A stretch of DNA of 64,000 bases from Nemophila menziesii (taxonomy: Eukaryota; Streptophyta; Magnoliopsida; Boraginales; Hydrophyllaceae), in the NCBI GenBank assembly GCA_029959085.1, contig JARWIR010000001.1, forward strand, positions 20,203,730 to 20,267,729, written 5' to 3'. A program made the position numbers and the translations under genes. Position 1 is the first letter of the stretch; the number at the start of each line of letters is the position of its first letter. This document shows positions 44,189 to 54,648 of the stretch, in pieces. The notes beneath the pieces are model-generated. The model saw only the letters and a list, made by a program, of their open reading frames with translations, was not told the origin of the DNA and did no database searches.

Positions 44189-46096
44189 ATGGCTTCTTCT
44201 TCGAGTAACCAGTCCGAGCTTTTATGGAGACAGACGAGACATCGCCATAAGAGTCAAGCGGTGTGGGATGATCCAAGTGTAAGTTTAGTTTTGTAAACGT
44301 ATAATTTATTTTAACCTTTGTTGTTAATACTTATTTAATTTTATGATTGTAGGGGCGAAATTCAGGTGCCGCTATAAGACCCATGACCACTTTTCCGTGG
44401 AAATTGGACCCCCGGGTGATACCTTTTGTAGAAACAGCCGGGTTTGGGGAGATTAGGAAAATCGATCGGATTGTGTTGGACCACAATTTAATATCCGCGA
44501 TGGTTGAAAGGTGGAGACGCGAGACGCATACCTTTCATATGCCCGTAGGTGAGATGACCATCACGTTACGAGACGTGGCTTTGATTTTGGGTCTTCCGAT
44601 TCGAGGTTCTGCGGTTACGGATTCATCAAACTTTGACTTTGCCACGACTTGTATGAATGTATTTGGGGTCGTTCCACCACCTGAAGCAAGTGGGCGTCAA
44701 GTGATCAGTACCGTATGGTTAAGGGAGACTTTTGGCACAGGTCTTCCAGCAAACCCAACTGACGATGATTTCCGACACTACGCGTGTGGTTATATTATGT
44801 ACGTACTAGGGACTTTTCTTTTTCCATCTGGGAAACAAAATACCGTGCCGCGTATCTATCTCCCACTGTTGACTGATTTGGAGGAGACTGGGAAATATAG
44901 TTGTGGTTCGGCCACACTTTCATATTTATACAGTGGTCTTTGTCATGCTTGTGAGGGAGATTTTGGAACACTAAAGGGGTGTGGTCTACTTTTACAGGTA
45001 TTTATTTTAATTTTAATTCTCGTAATGTTTTATATTATTAATTGACTTTTTATTCATTAAATAGATATGGTGCTGGGATTACTTGCATTGTAGACCTCGA
45101 CTAAGACACTATCCTATACTTGACGGATATGGGCCCACCACGAGACAGTAGGTTACCTGTTTATATTTATTGGTAATGTTAATGTGTTACTAATTTTTTT
45201 TTTTTGGTAGTTGGAACGGAGCTAAATCGTGGGCGAATAGTTGCGGTAGGACCTTGAGAATTTACCGAGACGAATTGGACGCTCAAGAACCAAATCAGGT
45301 TGGTATTTTGGTATTAGTTGCATAGCTACATACGTATAATAATTATGTTTAATATGATTAGGTTGATTGGAGGCCCTATGAGGGTGTTCGTAAGGATTTT
45401 GTTACCGAAAGATGTCTAGAATGGTGCGAGGAGTACTTATGTGTTGTGCCTCTCATCCATTTTAACAACATTGAGTGGTACCGGCCCGATCGAGTCTTGA
45501 GGCAATTCGGGTATGTTCAAGGTATTCCCGAACCTATCGATCGAGATCAAGATAAGTATCATACGACAATGGATCGAATAGGGAGATCGGGCGAGAATTG
45601 GAGAGTTAAGTACGATGAGGAAATTCAACTATGGAATAGTAGGCTAGAGTTTAGGATTGAAGATTTAGTCGAGGGAGTTGCGTGTAGTCCGGAATACGAA
45701 GGATGGTATCGTGAAAATAGTCGAATATATATTGCCTCTCCTATAGCTCGAAACTTAGCTGGTGAAGAAGGAGAGTATCATCCTCGAGGATCGCAGCTTA
45801 ACAAACTGGTAAAAATCTTAATATATTTTTTCGTAATTGTTTTTTTGGTATGTATTGATTTGTTGGTATAATGACAGCGTCAAGCCACTATTAACGGGGC
45901 ATATCTTGTCGCCGAGCCGGGAGTCACTCTTAACGATATGCGAGCACACATGTCACTTATGCTTGAATATGCAGGGGAGCAAGAACTGATTGGACAAATA
46001 GCCGGCTTGCAAATCCAACCCGAACCAGAACCAGAAACTCAAGATCGTGCCACGAGACGACCATCTAGAAGGAGACGTGGGAATCCTCGTGATTAG
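44189..46096 (+). CDS. Plant mobile domain (PMD) protein of MULE-2, 6 exons
   Basis: Exons inferred from GT-AG sites and frame: 44189-44278, 44353-44997, 45065-45147, 45211-45298, 45362-45808, 45878-46096. They give 523 residues with all phases consistent and no stop. The PMD (PF10536) spans most of it: DPRVIPFVETAGFGEI at about 49-64, the hallmark TLRDVALILGLPI at 101-113, and a C-terminal part with VPLIHFNNIEWYRPDRVLRQ. The tail (RRPSRRRRG) is arginine-rich, a likely nuclear signal. Host PMD proteins MAIN and MAIL1 act in transposon silencing and genome stability in Arabidopsis, and PMDs are known in plant transposons. Its role here is unproven. Confidence 0.9.
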
Positions 46097-46673
46097 TTAT
46101 TTCTGTTTTATTTAGATATTTCCGTGTTTTTTAGATATTTCCTTGTTATTACGCTATTTACGTGTTATTGCACTTGTGGTCCTTATATTTATAAAAATTG
46201 CACTTTAGGTCCTTCTATTAGTAAAAAAGTTTACTTTAAGGCCGCAACAATACTTATATTGCACTTTTGGTCCTTATATTAGTAAGTAAACTAGTGTAAT
46301 TTAATCAAGAGTTAAGGAAAGGAAAAAAAAAAAAACTTACTGACTTGAGGGGCGGCAACAAGAAATCCGCCCCTCCACCAAGAGCGGATTCCCGTTTGCC
46401 GCCCTCATTTGTCGAGACTTGATAAACTTTCTGACTTGAGGGGCGGCAACGAGAAATCCGCCCCTCTTTTTTTTTTTTTTTTTTTAAAATATAACATTGT
46501 ACACAATATCCATTAACCAAAATATGTCAATCAAACCTAAAATTAAAAATCAACCACAATAATTCAAACAAACATAACTTAAAATCGAATTACAATAGGT
46601 TTGTTTGATTATACAATAAACACGTATAATTCAACAATATTACAACAAAGTAGTAAATAAAACATAAAAGACA
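46097..46673. other. Intergenic region between the converging MULE-2 genes, with GGGCGG hairpins
   Basis: After three copies of the reversed GGTCCTTATATT motif, GGGGCGGCAACAAGAAATCC, CGCCCCTCC, GAGCGGATTCCCG, TTTGCCGCCC and again GAGGGGCGGCAACGAGAAAT occur at 46359-46467. These are the same kind of GC hairpin blocks as in the TIRs. The rest is AT-rich and should hold the 3' ends of both transcripts. Confidence 0.7.
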
Positions 46674-49130
46674 CTACTTTTTATTTTTCTGGGGCCTACC
46701 GCAAGTCTTTTTGTTGTGTCCGTATTGCCTGCAAGTACCGCACCGATTTGTTGTTCGATCTTCTCTAGCATCCATTTCGTTGTGAATTCGGGAAGATCTC
46801 CTTCGGCCACTCCTCGTAATCATTCGCTTCTTACATGCCACAACCTCATATCCAACATATGGTGGGAAGTCGAGGACATCCATAAGGGGATGGAACTTTC
46901 CTCCATACGAATCCATGTACTTCGAAAGCGATAAATACTCGTCGACGTACGCATAGTATGATTTATTTACGTCGTGCTTTTGAGTAACACAAATAAAATG
47001 GCCACATGGACGGTGCAACATTTGCCACCTCCCACACGTACATCGTTGTTCGTTTACGTTTACAATGAAAGTTGTTCTATCGCTATCCGATCTCCTACGA
47101 TCCTTCGCGGTAACTAACCAAAGATCGTCATCTGCGTCGTAAAGATCAGCATCATAACCAGTCGCATACTCCTCACTTTTATGTAATTCAAGGGTGACCT
47201 TTGGTGGGAATACCAACCCGTCTAACATTGCATCTCTACCTAGTTGTTTCCTTATCACAAAGTAACTAGCACTTTTTGAGAATGTCAATAGTACAATAGC
47301 CGTTACAGGCAACCCCCTAACTCCCTTTAAGACATTGTTAAATATCTCTGACAAGTTTGTTGTCATATTACCATATCGGTACCCCCCGTCGTGTGCAAGA
47401 GACCATCTTTCTTTAGGGATTTTTTCGACCCATTCCTTGTATTTCCCGTCATCTAACTCAATAAATTCTTTGTAGTACTTATCGAATTCATGAACATCCG
47501 CCATGTAAGAAAGCTCCATGAACCTCTTTTTTGCCGAACGATTTTTGAATTGGTGGTTCAAATTGCTAGCTAAGTGACGTGCACAAAATCGATGGACTCC
47601 TTCGGGTTCCGGAAATACATCGCGTATGCTACGCAATATACCTTTATTTCGATCCGACAACAAACATATTTTTCTATTTTTTGTAACATACCTTTTTAAA
47701 CACGTCAAAAAGAATGACCACGACTCGATCGTCTCTTCATCCGCTAACGCGTAAGCTAACGGAAATAGTTGATTGTTCGCATCGTACCCAACCGCAATAA
47801 GTAGTTTACCATTATACTTCCCATACAAATGGGTGGCATCAATGCTAACCACGGGCATCATATGTTTGAAACCTTCCAAATTAGCTCCATATGCCCAAAA
47901 AACCATATTGAACGTAGCTCGGTTACCGACCACACTTTTATAATCAAACTCGTATATTGTTCCTCGGTTAGTGGTTCGTAAAGCATTCAAAAGTTTCGGC
48001 AAATCCGTGAACGCACGTTCATGTGTACCGAATAATTTTTCTAGTACTTTTTGTTTACCTCTCCATGCCTTACCATACGAAATGAAGTGACCATAGTCTC
48101 TATGAATTTGAGTTTGTATCAATCCAATCTTCATAGCTATGTCGGTATTCACCATGGCGAATATTTCATCTCTAACAAAATCCGAAGTCAATTGTCGGTG
48201 ATTTTTCACAAGTATTCCATGATGAAACTTATGCTCTTCTAACCTAGTAATTGTCCACTCATTACTACTACGACTAAAAGCACCTCGAATATAAAATCCA
48301 CACCCATCTTTAGCATGTACACAAACGCGTGTAACGTATTTATTATTCGTCCTTTCCGTTTTACACTCCTTGTGATTTTTTAGGTGCCACCTACTAACAT
48401 CCAACAATAGAGCACGCCTAGAAACGTATCGCTCACCCAACGTAAGATTAAGTCCTTTCACCATGGAAGATGGTTGACTCTTTTCCCAATCATGACATTC
48501 AACATTTTCGCTCGTATCAAGAGGACCAAAACTGTATTTTGTTGGATTAGAACAATCTTCATCTTCATCGTCATCGTCGTCTTTACCACTTTGCTCATTC
48601 TCATCGCTAGAAATATGATAACCCTCTTCATCGGATGCCTCCGATTCGGTCTCACTATCGCTTCCACTTTCACCATCATATCCGCGAATTGTCTCGCGAA
48701 TCGGCTCAAGAGGTGTGGATGTATTACCGCGCTCATAAGTTTTCTTTTGAAGCTTCTCACGAGATTTACGAATTTCTTGAGATTTAGGAATTTCTTGAGA
48801 TTTACGAATTTCTTTAATGTCGACATAAATCTCGATAGCATGGTATTGCCCGTTCTTCGCCCCACCTATCATCGCATTTATCGTGTCCTCCCGTACTACT
48901 AAAGCATGAAACCGTGGAGGGTTTGACGAAATCGGACATCGCCATATCAAATCGAATATAACCTCGTTTTCGTTCCACTTGCATTTCGCACACACGGCTT
49001 TTTTTAAACCAAGTAGACCAATATCACCTCCGGTCATAAAAGCATTACATTCTCCCCCATTATACTCAACAACGCCATTTCCACTTCGAACGATCTCTCC
49101 ACCATTAAAACATAACCACATGAAATTCAT
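46674..49130 (-). CDS. MULE-2 transposase (MURA type), intact
   Basis: A single 818-residue frame. The N-terminal 115 residues form a compact domain, followed by an acidic, phospho-site-rich linker (about 140-215). The MuDR N-terminal DNA-binding domain follows (about 225-330, with C and H residues in CVHAKDGCGFYIRG and EEHKFHHG). The DDE core has D431 (VVSIDATHLYG), D493 (LLSDRNKG) and E595 (TTNLSEIFNN). The SWIM finger is C697-C699-C709-H711, and the CCHC knuckle is C797-C800-H805-C810 near the end. The ATG lies just inside the right TIR. It would bind the TIRs and move the element by cut and paste. No intron, stop or frameshift is seen. Confidence 0.93.
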   Translation of the reverse strand: MNFMWLCFNGGEIVRSGNGVVEYNGGECNAFMTGGDIGLLGLKKAVCAKCKWNENEVIFDLIWRCPISSNPPRFHALVVREDTINAMIGGAKNGQYHAIEIYVDIKEIRKSQEIPKSQEIRKSREKLQKKTYERGNTSTPLEPIRETIRGYDGESGSDSETESEASDEEGYHISSDENEQSGKDDDDDEDEDCSNPTKYSFGPLDTSENVECHDWEKSQPSSMVKGLNLTLGERYVSRRALLLDVSRWHLKNHKECKTERTNNKYVTRVCVHAKDGCGFYIRGAFSRSSNEWTITRLEEHKFHHGILVKNHRQLTSDFVRDEIFAMVNTDIAMKIGLIQTQIHRDYGHFISYGKAWRGKQKVLEKLFGTHERAFTDLPKLLNALRTTNRGTIYEFDYKSVVGNRATFNMVFWAYGANLEGFKHMMPVVSIDATHLYGKYNGKLLIAVGYDANNQLFPLAYALADEETIESWSFFLTCLKRYVTKNRKICLLSDRNKGILRSIRDVFPEPEGVHRFCARHLASNLNHQFKNRSAKKRFMELSYMADVHEFDKYYKEFIELDDGKYKEWVEKIPKERWSLAHDGGYRYGNMTTNLSEIFNNVLKGVRGLPVTAIVLLTFSKSASYFVIRKQLGRDAMLDGLVFPPKVTLELHKSEEYATGYDADLYDADDDLWLVTAKDRRRSDSDRTTFIVNVNEQRCTCGRWQMLHRPCGHFICVTQKHDVNKSYYAYVDEYLSLSKYMDSYGGKFHPLMDVLDFPPYVGYEVVACKKRMITRSGRRRSSRIHNEMDAREDRTTNRCGTCRQYGHNKKTCGRPQKNKK

Positions 49131-49491
49131 TTTTACCTAAAAACCCAATAAACATCACATAATCAATACAAAATCATACACAATAAATAATAGCAAATCT
49201 AAATTACTCAATTTAAGTAGCAAACTAATATAATTAATTACTCTTATATAAATCAAAAACCTAATTTTTTTAACTAATAATACATGTAAATAATAATGAA
49301 AAAAGGGTAGAATCATTACCTCTAATAAGAGATGTTCAACTCTATGATGAAATACTTTAAGAATTTGTGATGGTTGTGATTGTAGAAGATCAATGGAGGG
49401 GGTGGGTGGGTTGAAAATTTCAGAAATGGGTATTTGGTTAGGGTTGGGGAAGATAAAGGGGGATAAAAGGGGGTAAAAAAAATTCGATTTT
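49131..49491 (-). promoter_or_regulatory. Leader and promoter region of the MULE-2 transposase
   Basis: 361 bp between the ATG and the right TIR. AT-rich next to the gene, then a G-rich stretch (GGAGGGGGTGGGTGGG at about 49394) matching, in mirror position, the C-rich stretch inside the left TIR. No clear TATA box was fixed. Confidence 0.45.
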
Positions 49492-49795
49492 TTTTGTACT
49501 AGGGGCGGAGAAATAGTTACCGCCCTCCTGGCGGCATCTAAATGAACTAAGGGCGGACGTCAACTGTCCGCCCATTATTAAAATTAATTTTTTTTACACT
49601 TTACACTAGGGGCGGCAAACGGGAGTCCGCCCCTATCCTTAAGACGATTCTTAACTAAGGGCTGAAACGTTGACTCCGCCCTTCTTAGAGGGCGGAAATT
49701 TGACTTCCGCCCGGGTGCTAAACTTATAAATATTTTTTAAACGGTGCTAAATTGCTAATTACTTTCAAAACAGAAGCTAAAGGCAAAAAAAACTC
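49492..49795 (-). repeat. Right terminal inverted repeat of MULE-2
   Basis: Complement of 43190-43490 with scattered differences, carrying the same GGGCGG/CCGCCC pairs. Confidence 0.95.
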
Positions 49796-49804
49796 GTATA
49801 TCGG
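49796..49804. repeat. Right 9-bp target-site duplication of MULE-2
   Basis: GTATATCGG, identical to 43181-43189. Confidence 0.97.
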
Positions 49805-50117
49805 TGATCTCAGCTTTTCTTAGAAAGACGGCTGGGAATTTAAATACTAATATGATATGTTTTTTTTTCAACATACTAATATGATATATTACTTTCTTCG
49901 AATAGATGGTATGTCCCGTCAAAAAGAAAAAAAAAATAGATGGTATGTCATAAATACAAATATTTCATCTTCTTTGAGGGGCTCCAAAGGCCAGCTCTCA
50001 CCAAGTGGATGGATTTTAATAGTTTTTTATTTTTGGACGGGGATGTATTTTAATAGTTTTTTTTTTTTTTTGGACGGTCATGAATTTTAATAGTTTACAA
50101 GTAAATATATAGTTATG

Positions 50118-50181
<64 letters not shown>

Positions 50182-50318
50182 GGTTTAGCTTAAGCGTATG
50201 TTAGATTAAAAAAGATAGGAAAAGGAAGTTTAGCAAAGGATTGGAAAGTACATTATTAAATTTTGTTGAATTAGATAAAAATAGAGAAAAAAATTCATTA
50301 TAGGATTACATATATTTA
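49805..50318. other. Non-coding flank with short repeats and a (TA)n tract
   Basis: Repeated phrases ACTAATATGATAT, AATAGATGGTATGTC and TTTTAATAGTTTT...GGACGG, and a (TA)n microsatellite at 50120-50178. Confidence 0.6.
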
Positions 50319-51101
50319 GTGTTTGTAGAATTGAGGCTTGTTGTGGCAGCCTTGGTATGGCAGATTTGGGTGAGCCGTAATAAAATGCTTTTTGAGCAAT
50401 CGGAAAGGGCTAGAACAAAGAATGAAATGAAAGCCATTGTATTTAGCTCGGTTAACGATTATATGAGGGCGTGGGGTAAAGAGCGGGATGGCGGGCTAGT
50501 GGTATCATCAAAGTGTATTTTTGTTAAATGGAATAGACCGGAATCGGGGGTAAAATTAAATGTGGATGGAGCTTTCGATTTAGGAAGAACAGTAGGTGGA
50601 GTGGGGGGTTTGTTCAGGAATAGAAGCGGAGATTATTTGGATGGGTTTGCCGGTAAATGTGTTGCGCGAGACTCGTTTGAAGCTGAGGTTCTTGCATTAC
50701 ATTTTGGGCTAGAACATGCAGTAAGGCGCGGGTATGTATCACTAGTGATTGAGATAGACTCGAGTGAATTGTACGCGCTAGTGAAGGACGGTATGAATTC
50801 AAGAGCTTTCTCAAACACTATCGTTCGGCAGTGCTGTGATATTTTGGCAAGAAATACGCAATTTGAGCTGGTTTGGAGCTATCGGGAAGGGAATAGGAGT
50901 GCGGATTGGATGGGTAAGTTTGGAATCAATTGCGCGGAAGGTCCTGTACCGTATCGTGATCCACCAGATGGGCTGTGGCGGCTCTTGGCAAGAGACCGCT
51001 ATGGATGGGCACTACCTAGATTAACCTTAGCTAGTTAAGTTATTTTTTGGAAGTTTACTTCCCGGTCTTTTATAGGCCTCCATTGTAACAAAAAAAAAAG
51101 G
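50319..51101 (+). pseudogene. 5'-truncated LINE tail with intact RNase H domain
   Basis: A 239-codon open frame begins without an ATG (GTG at 50319), as expected for a 5'-truncated insertion. A zf-RVT-to-RNase H linker (VWQIWVSRNKMLFEQ) is followed by an RNase H with all four acidic positions present: NVDGAF, EAEVLALHFGLEHA, IEIDSSELYALV and RSADWMGKFG. The stop is at 51036, with a short 3' leader and poly(A) at 51089-51098. The domain would degrade RNA in RNA:DNA hybrids in a full element. Alone it is probably inert, but its intact frame suggests a young copy. Confidence 0.82.
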
Positions 51102-51520
51102 AAGGGATTCTTTTTATAGTTAAATAACTTTTATACCCTTAGTAATATATCTTATATATAAAGAATAAGGATAATTTAGACATTATGACATAATAAAAAA
51201 AATTATCCCTTCTAATGACACCAAATTGGAGGGATTGAATATATAGTATAGTAAGAGATTAGAAGAATCCTTTAATAAACTTTTTTCTCTAATTTTTCTA
51301 ATCCAAACAAGGGAGGAGATTGCTATTATCCTTTAATATAATCTCATCTCTTCCAATCCCCCAATCCAAACAAACCCTAAGTATAAACCGTTCTTATTTT
51401 TTAAGTTACCATAAGAAAATAACGTACACTCATTTTCTTTTTACATGTCACACTCATTCTTTATCAAACATTAATATATACAATTGTTTTGTTTTCAACA
51501 ACTTCTCAATTCTATCTTCC
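51102..51520. other. AT-rich DNA, possibly a MITE end
   Basis: Ends with CCAATCCAAACAAACCCTAAG, whose complement (CTTAGGGTTTGTTTGGATTGG) is a common type of plant MITE terminus. A partner near 50180 (GGGTTTAGCTTAAGCG) matches only weakly. Confidence 0.35.
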
Positions 51521-51522
51521 AT

Positions 51523-51870
51523 TACTAGAACACGTTATTTTAGCAACAAGGTCATTAACAACAACGTACGAGTCATCGCTAAAGATACCACATTCACGAC
51601 GAACTAGTATTCTCGACGACGTAAGGCACCGTAATTTAAATTCTTACTAGCGACGAATCAAGTTCGTCATTATTAACTTCACTATAGTCGGAGGAAATAT
51701 AAAAATAATATTATATTTTTCATTGCCGAATAGTGTAGTCGTTAGTGCCCAACGCAAAGAGCGGCGAAAATTAAGTCAACGCTTTAAGCATTTTCTGCGA
51801 CGACTTAAATGCTACCTGCGACGAGAACAATGTCGTCGCTAACGATCCCGGCGTGTTTATAGGAGCTGAG
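51523..51870 (+). repeat. 5' terminus and subterminal repeats of a CACTA element
   Basis: TACTAGAAC at 51523 is one base from a CACTA terminus. Within the next 330 bp, GCGACGA, TCGTCGCTA, CGACGAC and ATCGCTAA motifs recur in both orientations, the usual subterminal binding sites of CACTA/En-Spm elements. Confidence 0.65.
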
Positions 51871-52500
51871 CAGAAACTTTAAAAATGAAATAAAAACCCA
51901 ATTTTTCCTCCTTTTTTTAACCTTAACTACAATCAGTTCTTAATTTACACCAAATCGAAAAGCCCTCCTTTACCACGTCATCAATTGCTTTTCTCGGGAC
52001 CATATTGCACTCGTAGGGCCTACTTATACCCGATTTCTCCACATAATCTCTCCAAAATTAGGTATGTTTTCAAAATTAAAACTTTTCATAATTTGTTTTA
52101 TGTAAGTATGTTTGTGTTTAACATATGATATGGCATGATTAAGTGATTAATTTTTTTTATAATTGTATTTTTGAATGGTATAAAATATGTATAAGAATAT
52201 TTTTAATATATTTATAGTTGCATTGGATCTGGGTATCGATAAGAGTTGGATTAAATCAAATTGTTTTGTTACCTTGGAATATACTGATGGTTTGGAAGAT
52301 TATCGATTTTTTGGATAAACACGTGGTATTAATGGTTTAGTGTTTTGTCTGTGTAATCATTGTTAGAATAATTGAAGATTACATATCCGTGAGGTTAGGA
52401 CACATGTTCTAAAATATGGGTTTTTTTCCACGTATCAGATTTGGAAAAGTCACAATGAAAAGGTAAAAAACCTCGTGAATAAGACTACCCAAATTTTAAA
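51871..52500. other. CACTA 5' leader region
   Basis: Non-coding apart from a degraded piece near 52440-52540 that reads into the transposase. Confidence 0.4.
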
Positions 52501-54057
52501 AGATGAAATGATGGATGTGTATGATAATTTGAGACCCGCTTACGATGTTGAGTCATTCAGGTGACACCGATATGAGAGACGAGAATCATACAAGGCGTGC
52601 CCGTTTCAAAGCTTTATTCAAGGAAATGGAGACCGAGTTATATCCCGGTTATGAGGTAATGGGTTCTTTAAATTTCATTGTCAAGCTAATGCATGTGAAG
52701 GTGAAGAACAAGTGGACTAACACCTCACTCACCGAAATCCTACAATTGTTGTGTCGTGTTTTGCCAGAAGGTCACACCCTGCCTTCTTCTTACGAGGAGT
52801 GTAAAAAAAAGTTGACAAGTATGGGTATAGGATATAGTACGATCGATGGTTGCTTGAATGATTGTGCTTTATATTACAAAGAGAATGAATACTCGACCAT
52901 TGTCCAATATGTGGTGAATCTAGATGGGATTCGAAGAAGGGTAAGAAAAAACCGCATAAGAAACTCGGTTATTTTACAATTACACCTAGATTGCTGCGAC
53001 TATCCGCTCTGAGGCACACCGCCAAAGACATGATTTGGTACCATAGCGAAAGAAGTAATGGTCCAGATGTGTTACACCATCTTGTTGATGGTGATAGCTG
53101 GAAGAGATTTGTAAAGTTGTATCCTAAGTTTGCCTAAAGCTCGAAATGTATTCATGGGCTGGTATCGATAGTTTTTGTCAATTCTTTATGCATGACAACT
53201 CATACATCATGTGTCCAGTTATATTGTTTGTATACAATTTTCCACCGTGGTTATGCATGAAAGAATTCATATTTCAACTTTGTTTGTTGATTCAATGTTC
53301 GCGATCACCCGGTAGGGATATTATGTCTTTCTTTGCGATGATATAGACGAGTTAAGCATGTTGAAGGGCACATGGATCCTTACGTATGATGCTTATAAAA
53401 AGGAAGAGTATACCATGAAGGTTTGTCTATTGTCCACGACTAATGCTTACCCGTCTAGGTCATACACATCAGGTTGGCAGGGTCAAGGTTACTTAGCATG
53501 CTTCGAATGTCTGGATTCTACTCCATTGAATAGGGTGAATAAAAGGGTAGTTTATTTTGATCACAAACGGTGGTTACCTATGAGGCATCAGTTTAGAAAA
53601 GATACATCTTCATACACGTATACCGAGTATAGGGCCCCCTAGGAAACAAAATTCCGCTGATATTCAGACGTAGTTAGATGAGTTACCTATTGTGTTTCTC
53701 GGTAATCACAAAGATTTTGGTGGCAAGGCGACAAAGAAAACATATCTACGTGCGTTTGATTGGAAGAAAAAGAGTATTTTTTTTATCATTTACCTTATTG
53801 GTATTTTTTTGTTAAAACATTACATTGATGTTATGCATTATGAGAAGAATGTGTGTGATAGTCTGCTCGATATAGTGGTAGCCCTTGATAGGAAAATTAA
53901 AAAAGATAACGTAAAAGCAAGAATAAATCTGAAAGATATAGGCATCAGGAAAGGTTTGTGGTTGTTCGAGAAACGAGGTAAAATGATGCAACCACGCGTA
54001 AAGTATGCGTTGACACTGGATAAGCGACGTGTCTTTCTAAATTGGTTGAAGGCATAG
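52501..54057 (+). pseudogene. CACTA transposase (TNP2/Transposase_21), decayed
   Basis: Blocks in order: FKEMETELYPGYEVMGSLNF, IVKLMHVKVKNKWTNTSLTE, MGIGYSTIDGCLNDCALYYK (52600-52890); RLSALRHTAKDMIWYHSE and LHHLVDGDSWKRF (about 53000-53120); a YNFPPWLCMKEFIF block (about 53235); GTWILTYDAYKKEEYTMK, LLSTTNAYPSRSYTSGWQGQ and ACFECLD (53360-53520); LRAFDWKKKSIFF (about 53735) and VMHYEKNVCDSLLDI (about 53830). These are the standard Transposase_21 blocks. Frame changes at about 52985, 53140 and 53640 and internal stops show it is dead. Confidence 0.85.
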
Positions 54058-54126
54058 AAGTTTCTCGATAATTTCACGTCTAGTTTGAGGGATCAAATTC
54101 AAAGTGATACATGAAAGATTATTAGG

Positions 54127-54648
54127 ATGAAATCCTACATAATGATACAATTTCTTTTCGTGGCTAGTATCATTGGGCTTATAGGCGATAAACCGGTGAA
54201 TGATCTGATAATTGGGTTATCTGACGTATATAGAGTTGTCCGTAAAAAGAATTTAAGTAGGAATGATTTGGAGGTGGGAAAGGACGGAGTGGTTGAAATT
54301 ATGTGCAAACTAGAGATGATTTTGCCTCCTGCCTTCTTTGACATAATGATTGACCTAGTCATACACTTATATGACAAATCATTGTTAGGCAGTCCATTTA
54401 AATGCGGTGGATTTACCCATTTGAAAGGTATTTGAAGATGTTAACAGAGTATATTTGGAACCCATCTAGGGCGGAGGGTTTACTTACCGAGTGGTACGTT
54501 GTGGAAGAGACGTTGACATTCCTATCACTTCATCTTCAAGAAGAAAGAACAAAGTTCAACAATCCAGGTAGATACAATGAGACTGAACCTGAACCCAAAA
54601 ATCTATCCATGTTTAGGATTCAATGGCATCCAGTGGGTAAAAACTAGT
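54127..54648 (+). pseudogene. CACTA transposase C-terminal part (DUF4218), decayed
   Basis: VVEIMCKLEMILPPAFFDIM, IDLVIHLYDKSLLGSPFK (to about 54405) and, in another frame, RWIYPFERYLKMLTEYIWNP, EGLLTEWYVVEETLTFLSLH match the DUF4218 region that follows Transposase_21. One frameshift lies near 54400. Confidence 0.82.

Larger units (their letters stand above)
43190..49795 (+). mobile_element. MULE-2: two-gene Mutator-like element with PMD gene (6606 bp)
   Basis: TIRs of about 300 bp, a perfect 9-bp target duplication (GTATATCGG), a six-exon plant-mobile-domain gene on the plus strand and a single-exon 818-residue MURA-type transposase on the minus strand. The genes converge with 577 bp between their stops. 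Both look coding-intact, so the element may still be active or was so recently. Confidence 0.96.

Noticed and set aside
48458..48902. Long open frames on both strands over the acidic linker of the MULE-2 transposase
   Set aside because: Shadow frames of a GAT/GAA-rich coding stretch.
50180..51372. A MITE from GGGTTTAGC to its complement with the LINE nested inside
   Set aside because: The two ends share only a few bases; termini and target duplication cannot be shown.
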